From contig JAJTTP010000023.1 in the NCBI GenBank assembly GCA_023313575.1, positions 1 to 64,000 of the forward strand: a stretch of DNA of 64,000 nt. The letters are read 5' to 3'. The notes under the pieces are model-generated. The model did not search any database. It worked only from the letters and a program-made list of their open reading frames with translations, and was not told the origin of the DNA. The stretch comes from Eutypella sp. D-1 (taxonomy: Eukaryota > Ascomycota > Sordariomycetes > Xylariales > Diatrypaceae). Each line of letters starts with the position of its first letter. Within the stretch, counting starts at the first letter, position 1. A program made the position numbers and the translations under genes. This document shows, in pieces, positions 30,669-41,459 of the stretch.

Positions 30669-33600
30669 CTATGCAGTCTCCTGGTATTCGGCCGGCGTCA
30701 GGGTCATTTTAGGGTCACCCTTGGGAGCTTGCGTAACCTTGTTCAAGTAATGGATTGATATCTTGGGCTGCACGGTCACCCTGGCGGGCGAGACGTTGAC
30801 CTTGACACCGCGCAAAACGAATGAAAGCTCGCGACAGCGGTTGGCAGGTACGTAACCAGTCAGGACGTCTGGTTGTGGATCAGCCATAGTCCGCGGTACG
30901 AGGCGGATAGTGAGCGAGCTGTACGTCTGGGAGGAGGTCAAGCTGGGGTTGAAACGTAGGTTGGACAACATGGCACCGCCGGACCCGTCATACGTGGCCA
31001 TCAGCGGACCAATGCTTGGATTCGGGTCCGTTGGGGCCGGCCCCTGTCGGATCTCGATTTCCACATACGTCACCTCGAATTCCGGGTAGGCGTTATCCAC
31101 AAGGTTAATACTGAATATGAGGTCCTGGGGCATTGGGTTGCCCTGAATATCTGTATACATAGGGATGGTCCCCGGAGCCGCGGGCGTGCCTGGCTTCTCA
31201 GCGGACCAGAAGAAGAATCGGAAGTCCGGAAAAAGATCAGTCCCGACAGCATCACCGCCAACCTCGCTACTGGCACCCGACATTGCCTTGGGAGCAACAA
31301 AGCGCGCCATGGACTCAGATGACCGTGGTATACGGCTGAGTCTGACATACCGTCCCATGGGGTTATAGCCAACCATCGGCCTATAGTTATGCCGGACGAG
31401 ACGGTCTTCAAATTTCACAAATTCTCCGTCATACCTAGTTTTTGTCTTATGCTGGACAGGGGGAGCCGGTAGCTGGGGTGGCGTGCGCCGGCTGACTGGG
31501 AGCTTTCTCGGGCGGGTCGAGACGGGGGAGTCAAACCCGGTGGGGGCTTTGATGGGCAGCAGATAAGCAGGTGTGTTGAGCTGCCACGCAGCCAGGGCAG
31601 AGCTGGGCACGGTGTCCGAGTAGTACTCGCTGTCCATGAGGGTGTTCAGTCGATCATTATAGTGTGTGACAAAGTTATCCATAAGGAGCGTATGAAGGCG
31701 AATGGGGGACTGTGTGAGGCTATCTTCGACTTCCCATAGATAGGCAACAGGTCTGTCCGTGGATCTGTCCGTGGAAGGTTTCTCTCTCTTCCACACGATT
31801 TCTTCCAGCGGTTTGTCGTAGTCGTCGTCTTGAGGGTTATCCACAGTGTAGGCGCGGCGGAGAGCTACAGTCAACTGCGTAGCCTCTACCTTTGCGCCGA
31901 GGGAGAACGTTTGCTGGTGGGGTGGCTGTGTGAAGGTGAGCTCCGTAAACGTGGACGGAGAGGGCGGCTGGCTGAATAAGCAGAGCATCGTACCCTTGTC
32001 GACCACCTCGTGCCGGAGAAGCACTGGCGGATCGTGCCCTGTAGGCCGGGGTTGCACATTCACAATAAGGTCCGGAAATTTAGCCACGATGTCAGAGCGA
32101 ATGTAACAACCGTATTTTGGAATGGGAGGCGGATAGTCAGAAAGAGGTAAGGGTGACTCGAGGTACCAGTCAATGGCGGATTTGATCGCATCTCGAACTT
32201 TATCCTTGGTTCGATCGACGTGATTGCCGAGGCTGAGTGCTCCGTCCACAAAGCAGTCCATCCATTGGTCATCAATGACGAAGAATCGAAGACTCTCTTC
32301 TGGTAGGTGCGCAGCATCGGGCAGAAGGTAATGGGAAGGGATGTCGTCTAAGAAGAGCCGGTCTAGGACCCAACGCAGAACGACAACCCAATCTGCTGAG
32401 AACGGGGCGTTGAACTCATTATAGGGCTTGTTGGACGGTTCGGAAGGGTTCTCTGGGTCTGGTGTGCTAGCAACTTCTCTCGCGGCCTTTTCCAGACACG
32501 TGTCGATGAGAGCATCGACAATAGGTCCTTGGTAGGCGAAGTTGATGGGTTCGACCGGGTCTCTCATCCACCTCCGCCTGATAGAACCCACTTGCATGAG
32601 AGAATGTCCCTTGGGTAGCTGCGCAAGGGTTTCCATGGAGCCCTTGAGAGCTGCGAGGAGCGCTTGTCTGTTCTTGTACCAGGTATACGTGGTTGCATAC
32701 TGCTCGTGGGATGCATCGGTGGCTCTCTGGAGAATCTGGGTTCGTACCCGGTATAGAGAGGTGGTGAACGCCTGGTCTGCAATAGCCATGGTTCGTCCTA
32801 GTTGCCACGCTGAAGAGTATGATATGTCCATTATCCCCATTCCTCTATCCAGGATGGAAAGGTCGGCCCCGAGCATGGAGGTTTCCGGAAGGATCTTCCG
32901 TGGCTCCTTTTCTACAGGAACAAAAGGGCCTCTCACGAAGCAGGTGGTGGTTTCGCCAGATTGCACCCTATATCGAGAGGCGGCATACCCCTGATCGATG
33001 CGTTCCAGCACCCGCAGACCTACCCACCCGGACTGCCCTATCTTTTGCCAGGTCTCTGCGGGGACAGATGGGCGCAGACGCGACAGTGTCTGTCCTAAAT
33101 GGACAAATTGGTCGCGCACATTTGGGGTTTCCGGGGGGAGGCAGATGTAGCTCCAGCTTGCCAGAGAGGCCAGGGCTACGAATCGAGTAGAGGCGTTGAG
33201 CGGCCATTCCTTGAGCTGCTCGACACCCTCAATGGAGACTAGGTGGGCGAATACAGGGGTGGGTACCGTGACGTCCGGTGGACCTGAGCGGTGAGAAACG
33301 ACTACACCAAAAGCACCCGTATCATCAGTACTTTCAGCCCCAGACACGGCCATGCCCTCCGTGTTCAGAATGCGCTTGTGGGCCAGGAAGCGATGGTGGT
33401 AGACGTATGGTTTAGAAGTAAGAATCACGTTTCCTGCGCTATTGTACTGAGAGAACAAGCCCGTGAAGAGATCTCTCTTGAGGAGAATCATGCCAGTGGA
33501 GGTTGTGTCGGCGCTGACGTCCGCGACGTAGGGGTTAGCGGTAGACAATATGTTGGAGACCTCGTTAATGGGGATGGTCAAGGCGAAATTCGAGTCCTGT

Positions 33601-34121
33601 TTGGCCCCTTCCTGGAGAGATGGGACATTCTTGAATAGACTCTCTTGGCCTGAAAGGGAGCTTTCCGGCAACCGTAGCTCGTCTTCCGTGAAGACAAACA
33701 AGGCCAACCAGGGGGTCCTGTTCCTGTCGAAGTCATCCGGAGGGGTCTTCTCGGCATCCCAGCTCCCTACTCGTTCCCAGGGGAACGTAGGGTCGTTGAA
33801 TATGACGTGAGGCAGTGTTTCAGCGGTGGCACTGAAGCCCTGTGGCGGATAGGTTGTGTGTATGGCCTTCTCGGGCAGGACAAAGCGTGGAGCCTGTACG
33901 TTGAACTCCTGTTTTGTCTCTAGCGTCTGCTGTTGTGCGCTACCTTCGACTGGCTGGCTAACCTCGATGGTGTGCAAGCCCGCCTGCATTCCCGGGATGA
34001 AGAACGAGCGCAGCCGTTCCTGGCCCGGGGTGAGGTTCTCATCAGGCTCATCGCTGAGGTTCCTCTTTCGAGCTGCCCGCTGTGCATGTTTGAATACCAG
34101 ATATCTCGGAGACCTGAACAT
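30669..34121 (-). CDS. Large intronless protein A, 1150 aa, unknown function
   Basis: One uninterrupted frame of 1150 codons starts at ATG 34121; the frame opens further upstream only with a non-ATG codon. There is no signal peptide or membrane segment. The N-terminal third shows LPHVIFND-x3-PWER (residues 103-117) and TPWLALFVFTEDEL (136-149). I associate this pattern, from memory and unchecked, with large bacterial proteins of unknown function. The rest mixes charged loops with beta-prone stretches and has no catalytic motif I can name. A 3.45 kb gene without introns is unusual for a filamentous fungus and would fit bacterial origin. It is divergent from protein B (spacer 1.35 kb) and part of the four-gene group to 50.6 kb. 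It is a real gene by length and composition; function not known. Confidence 0.85.
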   Translation of the reverse strand: MFRSPRYLVFKHAQRAARKRNLSDEPDENLTPGQERLRSFFIPGMQAGLHTIEVSQPVEGSAQQQTLETKQEFNVQAPRFVLPEKAIHTTYPPQGFSATAETLPHVIFNDPTFPWERVGSWDAEKTPPDDFDRNRTPWLALFVFTEDELRLPESSLSGQESLFKNVPSLQEGAKQDSNFALTIPINEVSNILSTANPYVADVSADTTSTGMILLKRDLFTGLFSQYNSAGNVILTSKPYVYHHRFLAHKRILNTEGMAVSGAESTDDTGAFGVVVSHRSGPPDVTVPTPVFAHLVSIEGVEQLKEWPLNASTRFVALASLASWSYICLPPETPNVRDQFVHLGQTLSRLRPSVPAETWQKIGQSGWVGLRVLERIDQGYAASRYRVQSGETTTCFVRGPFVPVEKEPRKILPETSMLGADLSILDRGMGIMDISYSSAWQLGRTMAIADQAFTTSLYRVRTQILQRATDASHEQYATTYTWYKNRQALLAALKGSMETLAQLPKGHSLMQVGSIRRRWMRDPVEPINFAYQGPIVDALIDTCLEKAAREVASTPDPENPSEPSNKPYNEFNAPFSADWVVVLRWVLDRLFLDDIPSHYLLPDAAHLPEESLRFFVIDDQWMDCFVDGALSLGNHVDRTKDKVRDAIKSAIDWYLESPLPLSDYPPPIPKYGCYIRSDIVAKFPDLIVNVQPRPTGHDPPVLLRHEVVDKGTMLCLFSQPPSPSTFTELTFTQPPHQQTFSLGAKVEATQLTVALRRAYTVDNPQDDDYDKPLEEIVWKREKPSTDRSTDRPVAYLWEVEDSLTQSPIRLHTLLMDNFVTHYNDRLNTLMDSEYYSDTVPSSALAAWQLNTPAYLLPIKAPTGFDSPVSTRPRKLPVSRRTPPQLPAPPVQHKTKTRYDGEFVKFEDRLVRHNYRPMVGYNPMGRYVRLSRIPRSSESMARFVAPKAMSGASSEVGGDAVGTDLFPDFRFFFWSAEKPGTPAAPGTIPMYTDIQGNPMPQDLIFSINLVDNAYPEFEVTYVEIEIRQGPAPTDPNPSIGPLMATYDGSGGAMLSNLRFNPSLTSSQTYSSLTIRLVPRTMADPQPDVLTGYVPANRCRELSFVLRGVKVNVSPARVTVQPKISIHYLNKVTQAPKGDPKMTLTPAEYQETA

Positions 34122-35471
34122 GTTCAAGAGCAGGTTATGAAAATGATGAAGTTGGAGAATAGGAAGAGAGTTGAACCTCACGATGGGGTCAGCATAGGAT
34201 TGAGTCCTAAAGGGTATGCGCACAATCGGGTGTGAGATCGAAGGCCGCCGGAGGTCTCCCATACATTGTCGACACACATCACTAGGACCACACCCATAAT
34301 TTTCTTGCAACACCTCACCTCACGGCTCCTTGTGCTGCAAGGCGTCAGTGAGTCCCTCCCTCCAACCCCCACTCCAGTGCTCAGACGATAATATCATGCA
34401 TATTAATCAGCCAGATCGCCCGATGTATTTGCTTGGCCTATTGTGGTCGTCAGCTGTTGTCGTACGCCGAGGTTGCGGGCTGCGACGTTAGAAACCCATA
34501 CGGAATGACTTGCAGACAGAGTGGCGCTGAACATGACACAATGCAACCCGAACTCGCGTTTCCAATAACAGGCTCATGCGTACACTCCTGGAATGCATGT
34601 CATCTGCAGCTGAATACTCAAATAATTGACTCCATAATGGACAAGGGTTTTCCAGAACAAGGTCGCTGCAGATTGTTTCAGCTCTGAAGTTTCCGGACAG
34701 AAGCCAATAGGGACTGAATTCAAATAACGCTACATAGGGTCATGATAAACTGGCTTCGCGGTTTAAACTAATTGCTTTTTATTTATTTGTTTATTATATT
34801 ATTATAATTAAATTAATAATCTTTAATCATTATATATAATGTATTTTAGATATATCCGTTATTTTATTAAAACACTCTCATAATAATCTCCGGTTTTACT
34901 GATAACTGTAACTGTTAGCATATTATTATTTACACATAAAGTAGAAAAGATAAGAAGGAATGTAATAAATAACATTCAAAATACGTGCTCTAGTTATAGT
35001 ATTTCTGTCGTTTAATATTGCCTTTTATAAATACACAGTGACGCATTTCAGCAGCGTCCTAAACCAAACCCCGTTGACTGAGGTCGTATAGAACCTATGA
35101 AGCAGGTTCGCATCAAACCTCCTGCTTCTCATCGGTGTGATACGGGTAGGGTTCACTTGCATAAGAATCCATCTGAATATCATGCAACAAGCCTCACTAT
35201 TCTGCAACCCATTGACCGGCCGGAAGCGTGCCGTTCTTGCCGGTGACGTCGTGCTGAACATTGTAGCAATCCCTTCCATGCCGAGACATCTCCATCCATT
35301 GTAACATCACAGGTATCTTTAGATCTTCTTCAGAGGTAGACATTGAGATGTAACTGCCGATTCAAACCTAAGAACATTAATCACTCATCATCTATGGTCT
35401 GAGGAAAGCTCGCGGTTCTCCTGGTGTGTCTATCCTCGAGCTTGAGAACTTTCAAGCAACGCCCAAGGACC
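34122..35471. promoter_or_regulatory. Divergent spacer between proteins A and B
   Basis: The 1.35 kb spacer should carry promoters for both giant genes. Its middle (about 34755-35000) is markedly AT-rich, with TTTATTTATT and TAATTA runs and weak RIP character, and may be a transposon remnant. No gene is supported; short frames here show no motif. Confidence 0.5.
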
Positions 35472-38400
35472 ATGGCGGAATCCAACATATCCATCCCGAT
35501 GAAGCTAGACGCGTTCGTCTTTAACCAAGACGTCTGCGACGGCGATAAGCTACAAGCGAAGATCGCTCCCATAACGCAGCCCAACTACACCTTCTTGCGA
35601 ATCCAGGGCGATTTGTTGCAGAGTGATCTCCTGGACGCTGTAGATCTGGCAAATGCGGCACCACACCGTCAAAATGCACGGATCACGGACCTAGGAACGG
35701 GAAAGATACGGAAGAACCGCCTGGGTGTATACCTGCACTGGGCCATACCTCGGCCCTACCGTTCCGGTGCGGCCGCAACTCCTGAAACGGAAGCACGCCA
35801 CTCAAACCTGTCTTCTGCCAATGACCCCTCCGCACCGAAGTTCAGGAACCCCCCCACAAGATGGCTGGTATTGCGGAAGATTGACCCCGATAGCATCCAG
35901 CCTGCCGGGGCACCCATTCAATGCTTGGAGGGGTGGGTTGTGGAAAGCGACAGGGTCCGACTACTAGATCAGATCCCCGACAGCGTTGACTTGCAGGTCG
36001 ACGTGTCACCATATATCCTGTCCTCTACGAGCGAAGAGGATCCGGCTCAAATCAGCATAAACAAACAGGCCGAGATCTTTGTGGGCTATAAGGAAAGCGC
36101 CGCGACCTGGAAGGAGTCGGGAGCGGCGAGGACGCGGGTTGATCTTAGTCTCCTAAATAGCTCAAACCAGCTATTCCCCGACTATCAGCCTCACAACAGC
36201 AACGTCTTCTCTGTACTGGACAGATTCACATACTCCGATGAGAATGGATCGCAGCGCACACTTACCGACGCCGTAGCTAGCTACTACGTGCTAGGCTGGC
36301 ATCCGGACAGCAACGATGATCCCTTCACCCTGCAGGGTTACACACGAAGCAGCCGGTTGTCGGAGCTCAACATGACCCTGGATCACATGGAGGAAGTTCA
36401 AGCCTGGCTTGACGCCACGGCCAACACTCGCGTCATCTGCCACGGGGCCATGTATCAGGTGGAGTGGCACGACCGGTGGATCCAGGGCGATAGCCCTGAG
36501 CCGAAGAAACCAGAAAGGGTCCCCGCCGACGTGTTTACCGAGGAACTTGTCACGAAAATGCCCGTCGCAGTAGGCACGACGCCGATGGACACTTTACTGG
36601 CATATATCCATGCGAATCACGAGGATGAACTGGAAAACGACATCTTCCGCATTGCGGCATTGCTTCGGGCGCAGAGCGATAGTGTAACTGATCAACAAGC
36701 AGCCGAAACAGAGGTTCAGAACTACAATTTCACCACTGAGGGAGGGGGGACTCATTACATCATGTCCGTCGACAACGAGCGGCCAGCCCAACCGCCGTCT
36801 GCCGAGGACCAGTCCTACCTGAAGGAGATCAATCAAGCCCAAGCCCTCATCAATGCAGCAGAGCGCGCGCAAACGACAACGCAGTGGGACATCTTTTCTC
36901 TCTGGTGGAAGTATACCACAGACCCGGACAAGGGTACAGGAGGCATTGACGGAGACTACAAGCATAAGGCAGACGGCCTGTGGAGTAAGTACGAGACTCT
37001 TCGCGGCTTGTTGGAGCAACAGCGCAGCCGCCGACAAGCCAGTCTCGGAAAGCTGTCACAGGAGCCAAAGACGGCCACGTTTCCCGAGTTCAACTTGGCA
37101 ACGGACCCCAGCGTCGTGGTCGTCGGTGCTAGGGCTGGCTGGCCGGAGGACTTCCTGCAAAACCTGCTGTGCAGACTGGACTATCAAATCGACGCCTTTC
37201 AGTCCCCAAGCCCTACCGAAGGAGACGATATTGTTAAATGCCTACCCTCGGTCCTGCAGAGAACTGCCCGTGCCCTACTACAAGAATTTCTCGAGAACAC
37301 GCCTGCTATAGCAGGGGAGGAACTGGAAGTTGTTGCGGCAGCCTACAAGACAGTACCGCCATTGTACCATGACCAAGGTGATCCTTCACAAGAGCAAGAC
37401 GAGAATGCGCCGTGGAGAGACCGGTGGGAAAGCACACAGCCATGGTTCCCGCTATTTGTGGAGTGGGAAGTAGAGTTCTTTCATGTCGAGTACGACAAGT
37501 GGACGCTCGATGCGTCGACGTCGTGGGCGGACAAGACAAAGAAATTTCGGCATGCCATCAAGACATCGGACAGACCCTTGTGGGAAGATGGTTCGGTAGC
37601 CCGGGATACGCGCATCCTGGCAGGTCGGTCGCTGATCCTGCCGCAGCCCGCCTTCTCTCTGAAGGCCCAGATCGAACAGCTCTTTAACAGCACATCGCCT
37701 GATATCTTGGACCCAATCCTGCCGCCTGAAGAGCGCGAAAGGCTGCTTGCCGACGTGTCAAAGATGCCCCTTCTCTCCTTGCCATTAAGTGGATTCGTGA
37801 ACCAACTCACGACGACGCTGCAAGGGAATCACCTCAAGCCAAACATTCGAGTTCCTGGAAGTGCGCCGACGCCTATTGTGGAAGCGTACGAGGCGAGTCA
37901 GCCTATCGGCTTAGGCGAGCCTCAGCTCGCGGCTGTTGGAGCCCAGACCGACATGACGCCATTTGGAAAGCTGGTGCCGCTGCCCAACAACGGCTGCGCA
38001 GCCTTCAAGCCTGCGACCCATGGCCAGTTCCGCTTCACGAAGCTTAACATCGTGGACAAGTTTGGACAGTGCGCTCCAGCGATTGACCAGCGGCCGAGCC
38101 GCACCGGACCGCCGCCGCTCTATCCATGCTTGAGCGACTATGTAGTGCCGCAGTCGTTCGGGGCCGACAACACCCCCAATGTAGCCGTCAAGCCCGAAAA
38201 GCTGGAATCCTGCGAGTTCGCACAGGTGCCGCCCCAGATCAATCAGGCGAGCCGCCTCAATTGTCAGTTCGTGACGCCCGACGAAGACGCCTCCCCGGCT
38301 AAAGGCGGGGCGTACTGGAGACCGGTTCGCGAGTGGGACAATCCGATCTGGGGCTGGATCGTGGTGAACTATGTCAATAACGGCATCCAGTTCTTCCTTC

Positions 38401-39602
38401 CAGACGGAACCTTTTACCGCGAGGCTCGAGTCGCTTCTCCCGACAACCCCCGCCCTGTCGCGGCCGGCAAGCGCTGGTTACCCTTTGGTCAATCCGAGGA
38501 GGGGCCCGTCCCTCCCGGTGCGCGTCAGATTGACCTTCTGATCCGTCAGTTCACCAACCCGGATGGCGGGCAGAAGTATCTCGAAGGCTTCATTGCCATG
38601 ATCACAGGGGCCGTGGACAGTATCAAGAGCTCGCCTCCGGCATATGGTCAATTTGTCAACGCGCTGGTCGGCAAGCCCCTCGCCCTTGTGAACGTAGGCT
38701 ACTCCTTGGAGCTTGCCACCGATGCCAAGGTCAACCAGTCACAGGAAGATAGTCAAGACGGCAAGTCCACGAAGTTCCAGCTGTTGCCAGCCAAGCCGCC
38801 CTCTAGCAACGAGGTGTATAGCTTTCAATTGAAACTAGGCGATCACGATCGCTTGGACGATAGCCTGGTGGGCTACTTCCGCGCACATGAAGATCCGTGG
38901 GGTCGCGACCAGCCTGCGGGGAACGAGCTCAAACTGGAAACGCTTTATACGACCTACTATGCTGATAACCCACACTTCGCCGCCATTGACGGGGCCAATT
39001 TCCCACAGCTCCAAGCGTTTTACACGAATCCCCTGGAGTTTGCGGCATCCGAGGAGCCCGGCCCCGCCTTCACGCGGGTCTATAACTCGAAGATGAACCC
39101 GACCGTGTTCGGATGTATTGTCGACCCATTCCTGGCGCTGCACGCGTATACTGGGGGCGGCGTCGCGCCGGTGCAGGCGCTCAAGCTCCCCGAATGGACG
39201 TGGCAAACCGCACTGCAGCGTATGACAGCCTTTTTCCATTTCGGGCCGCTGATGGTGACCGGGGACGTGCCGGGATTTGACGATAGGTACGTGCTGCCGG
39301 GTGGTAACTACGCGGCGGACCTCGGTCGCCTGACGGCCCCCGGCGCAGCCCTGCCCCTGCCGTCGCTGAAGACGGCTGACTGGCGCTGGCTGCAAGGCTA
39401 TATGGCCCAGGGTAGTGACGGTGAAGGCAACAGCGAGGGCGATGATGAAGACCCTCCTCAGAAGTACATGGCGTTGGCTTTGGGGAAATTGGACGCGACG
39501 CCTAGGTATGAACGCGGCCCGTACACGGCCATCGAGGGGTATCTGCAGATGGCCAGGCCAATCGAGGGGTCCAATAATGCTCCTCATGATGGCTCTCAGT
39601 GA
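35472..39602 (+). CDS. Large intronless protein B, 1376 aa, unknown function
   Basis: One frame of 1376 codons starts at ATG 35472, which has a good fungal start context (GACCATGG). No signal peptide or membrane span is seen. Near the N-terminus it has KLDAFVFNQDVCDGD, APITQPNYTFLR, then GVYLHWAIPRPYR (about residue 88) and PPTRWLVLRK (about 132). A second recognisable piece is IWGWIVVNYVNNGIQFFLPDG (about 958). The LHWA-x-P plus RWLVLR pair recalls, from memory and unchecked, a family of bacterial proteins of about 1000-1300 aa with no known function. There are no catalytic motifs I can name. Over 4 kb without an intron and GC-rich codons suggest possible transfer from bacteria. It is divergent from A and convergent with lectin-like C. 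Confidence 0.85.
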   Translation: MAESNISIPMKLDAFVFNQDVCDGDKLQAKIAPITQPNYTFLRIQGDLLQSDLLDAVDLANAAPHRQNARITDLGTGKIRKNRLGVYLHWAIPRPYRSGAAATPETEARHSNLSSANDPSAPKFRNPPTRWLVLRKIDPDSIQPAGAPIQCLEGWVVESDRVRLLDQIPDSVDLQVDVSPYILSSTSEEDPAQISINKQAEIFVGYKESAATWKESGAARTRVDLSLLNSSNQLFPDYQPHNSNVFSVLDRFTYSDENGSQRTLTDAVASYYVLGWHPDSNDDPFTLQGYTRSSRLSELNMTLDHMEEVQAWLDATANTRVICHGAMYQVEWHDRWIQGDSPEPKKPERVPADVFTEELVTKMPVAVGTTPMDTLLAYIHANHEDELENDIFRIAALLRAQSDSVTDQQAAETEVQNYNFTTEGGGTHYIMSVDNERPAQPPSAEDQSYLKEINQAQALINAAERAQTTTQWDIFSLWWKYTTDPDKGTGGIDGDYKHKADGLWSKYETLRGLLEQQRSRRQASLGKLSQEPKTATFPEFNLATDPSVVVVGARAGWPEDFLQNLLCRLDYQIDAFQSPSPTEGDDIVKCLPSVLQRTARALLQEFLENTPAIAGEELEVVAAAYKTVPPLYHDQGDPSQEQDENAPWRDRWESTQPWFPLFVEWEVEFFHVEYDKWTLDASTSWADKTKKFRHAIKTSDRPLWEDGSVARDTRILAGRSLILPQPAFSLKAQIEQLFNSTSPDILDPILPPEERERLLADVSKMPLLSLPLSGFVNQLTTTLQGNHLKPNIRVPGSAPTPIVEAYEASQPIGLGEPQLAAVGAQTDMTPFGKLVPLPNNGCAAFKPATHGQFRFTKLNIVDKFGQCAPAIDQRPSRTGPPPLYPCLSDYVVPQSFGADNTPNVAVKPEKLESCEFAQVPPQINQASRLNCQFVTPDEDASPAKGGAYWRPVREWDNPIWGWIVVNYVNNGIQFFLPDGTFYREARVASPDNPRPVAAGKRWLPFGQSEEGPVPPGARQIDLLIRQFTNPDGGQKYLEGFIAMITGAVDSIKSSPPAYGQFVNALVGKPLALVNVGYSLELATDAKVNQSQEDSQDGKSTKFQLLPAKPPSSNEVYSFQLKLGDHDRLDDSLVGYFRAHEDPWGRDQPAGNELKLETLYTTYYADNPHFAAIDGANFPQLQAFYTNPLEFAASEEPGPAFTRVYNSKMNPTVFGCIVDPFLALHAYTGGGVAPVQALKLPEWTWQTALQRMTAFFHFGPLMVTGDVPGFDDRYVLPGGNYAADLGRLTAPGAALPLPSLKTADWRWLQGYMAQGSDGEGNSEGDDEDPPQKYMALALGKLDATPRYERGPYTAIEGYLQMARPIEGSNNAPHDGSQ

Positions 39603-40305
39603 TGATTAGCTTCTTTTAGTTCTCGTCTTCAGTCAGACATGAGTTTCCTGATGATTTCGCGTCGCCTGTTCGTGATAAACCGCAGAGGGAGTAGTGAAGC
39701 TATCCCATTCCAAGAGCTGCTGCATATGAAGTAAAAGAAAGGCCGATTGACTGCCTATGTAACCGCACCTGGATGTAATACGCGAAGCGTTACATCAGAT
39801 CTCCAACTGGTTCTCCGATGTAGTGATGATTCTAAGTAGTCCTGCCAAAGCACTAGTATAACGGGCACAGACACTGCGGGGGCGGGGAATAGTATAGTAG
39901 ATACTCTCACTAAGCTGGCATTGCAATACTGGTGTTAAAACGGCCAACCGCAAGTTAGTAGTCCAGTCTCTGAGCAATGATGATGATGAAGCTGTTCCGA
40001 GGGACGTTGGTATTAGGTAGTGGGGGGGAACTGGGGCTGTCAGTGAAGCTAGACGCCCTAACAACCAAAGGTTACCGTGCCTATTTATGCACTACATAGT
40101 TATGGGCATATTAAATAACCCACTAAGCGGTGCGATATGGATCGCTCATTCGCCCATCAGGGAAAACGGCTTCATGTGCCTACCGTTTTAGATACCACAA
40201 GATAGTAAGGTGCAAGCCCTGGTTTACACTAGAGCATTCAATGATTCAATCTTTAATGAGCGACTTTTAGCACCCCCATTCCCCAGACTCTTCGCTCCTT
40301 GGTAC
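39603..40305. other. Convergent 3' region between B and C
   Basis: It should hold the 3' ends of both transcripts. No gene, repeat or RNA is supported. Confidence 0.5.
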
Positions 40306-41459
40306 TCAGTACACTTGGTGTTGACCCCCAACCACCTTGACACCATCATTTTCGGGGTCCGCTTCCTCGAAGGACACCGAATCCACACTGACAGGGCGCT
40401 TGAAATCATCCAGGTAGGAAACGTAGGCGTTCATGTCCGGCCTTCGAAAATAGACATGGTTACCCCCCCTATTAGTGTCGGCCAGGGCTGCCAGGCCAGA
40501 TGTCGTGGCCACGTCTCCCGCGTCGTAGATCTCCTGTTGCGTGCCCCAGCTACCGGCTGACTTGGTCCCCGTATACACCACGCGGGTCAGCTTGTTGATG
40601 TTGTCCACGTAGTACACGTAGATCTCAATCGTATTATCGGTGAAGGCCACGATTGTGGCAGCCAAAGGAGTGCCCTTGAGGGAGTTGTTGGTGCCCCTGA
40701 TAGACTGCTCTGAAGTCATGGGCGAAACTATTAGTGCCGGCTAAACGACATGATAGAGCATCAAGGAGTGTCGACAAAACAGGATGGCTTACTATGACCT
40801 AAATCGGACCATGAGTAGTAGATGAAGGGGTCCGTTCCATCATTGTTGCCTTGGAACAGGATCAACCGCGTCTTACTGCTTGGCTCGTAGATGGCAGCCA
40901 AGTTCGACGCGGGGTCAGGTCCTAGGTCTGTAAATACCTTCTTGGTCCCCTGGTTGTTCATGTTGAAGGTGAACTCCGTGATACGTGGCTTGGAGTCACC
41001 CGCGTCCTGCAAGAAGTAGACATAGTCGTGGTCAACGTTGTTGCTGGCCGCTGCGATGGCGTCGTACTTGCCCGGGTCGGCTCGCTTGTCCGCGACGGGA
41101 TCAATGGCCGTGTAGGTCGGCGTTAGACGGGAGACAGTCCTAAACTGCCCTTCCGAGTCTTCGTACGTGGCGATGCCATAGACAGCAAGCTATACGATGG
41201 AGTTAGAAGCTGGCTCAAGTCGAAGGACAGGATAACGTACCGTTCGGTTGTGGACAGCGGAGGCAAGTGACGTGGATACACGAATGGCACCCAGCGAAGC
41301 GCCGCCGTCACGGTACCGACTCCAGGAGTTGCCCTCGAGCATGTGAATGTCGACTCCTAGCTGCTTCTTCTTAGTGACGTACCATAGCAGCACATTCTGG
41401 TTGACCGTGGAGGTCGGGCTCACTGGGAGCGGGTTCAGAGTTGCAGCCACGCCGGACAT
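40306..41459 (-). CDS. Putative beta-propeller lectin-like protein C, 3 exons
   Basis: Exons 41459-41241, 41189-40793 and 40727-40306 give 345 aa. The product is built of repeated beta-strand units with a conserved rhythm (VLLWYVTKKKQLGVDIHML, DYVYFLQDAGDSKPRITEF, IYYSWSD, IEIYVYYVDNINKLTRVVY, HVYFRRPDMNAYVSYL). Spacing is about 50-60 residues, which is what a six-bladed propeller such as the fungal fucose-binding lectins would show. Length is close to that family (about 310-350 aa) and there is no signal peptide, as in cytosolic fungal lectins. I cannot identify the sugar-binding Arg/Glu/Trp set with certainty, so lectin function is an inference from architecture. All introns keep phase, which supports a functional gene. 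Its place between B and D suggests, but does not prove, membership of the same locus. Confidence 0.55.
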
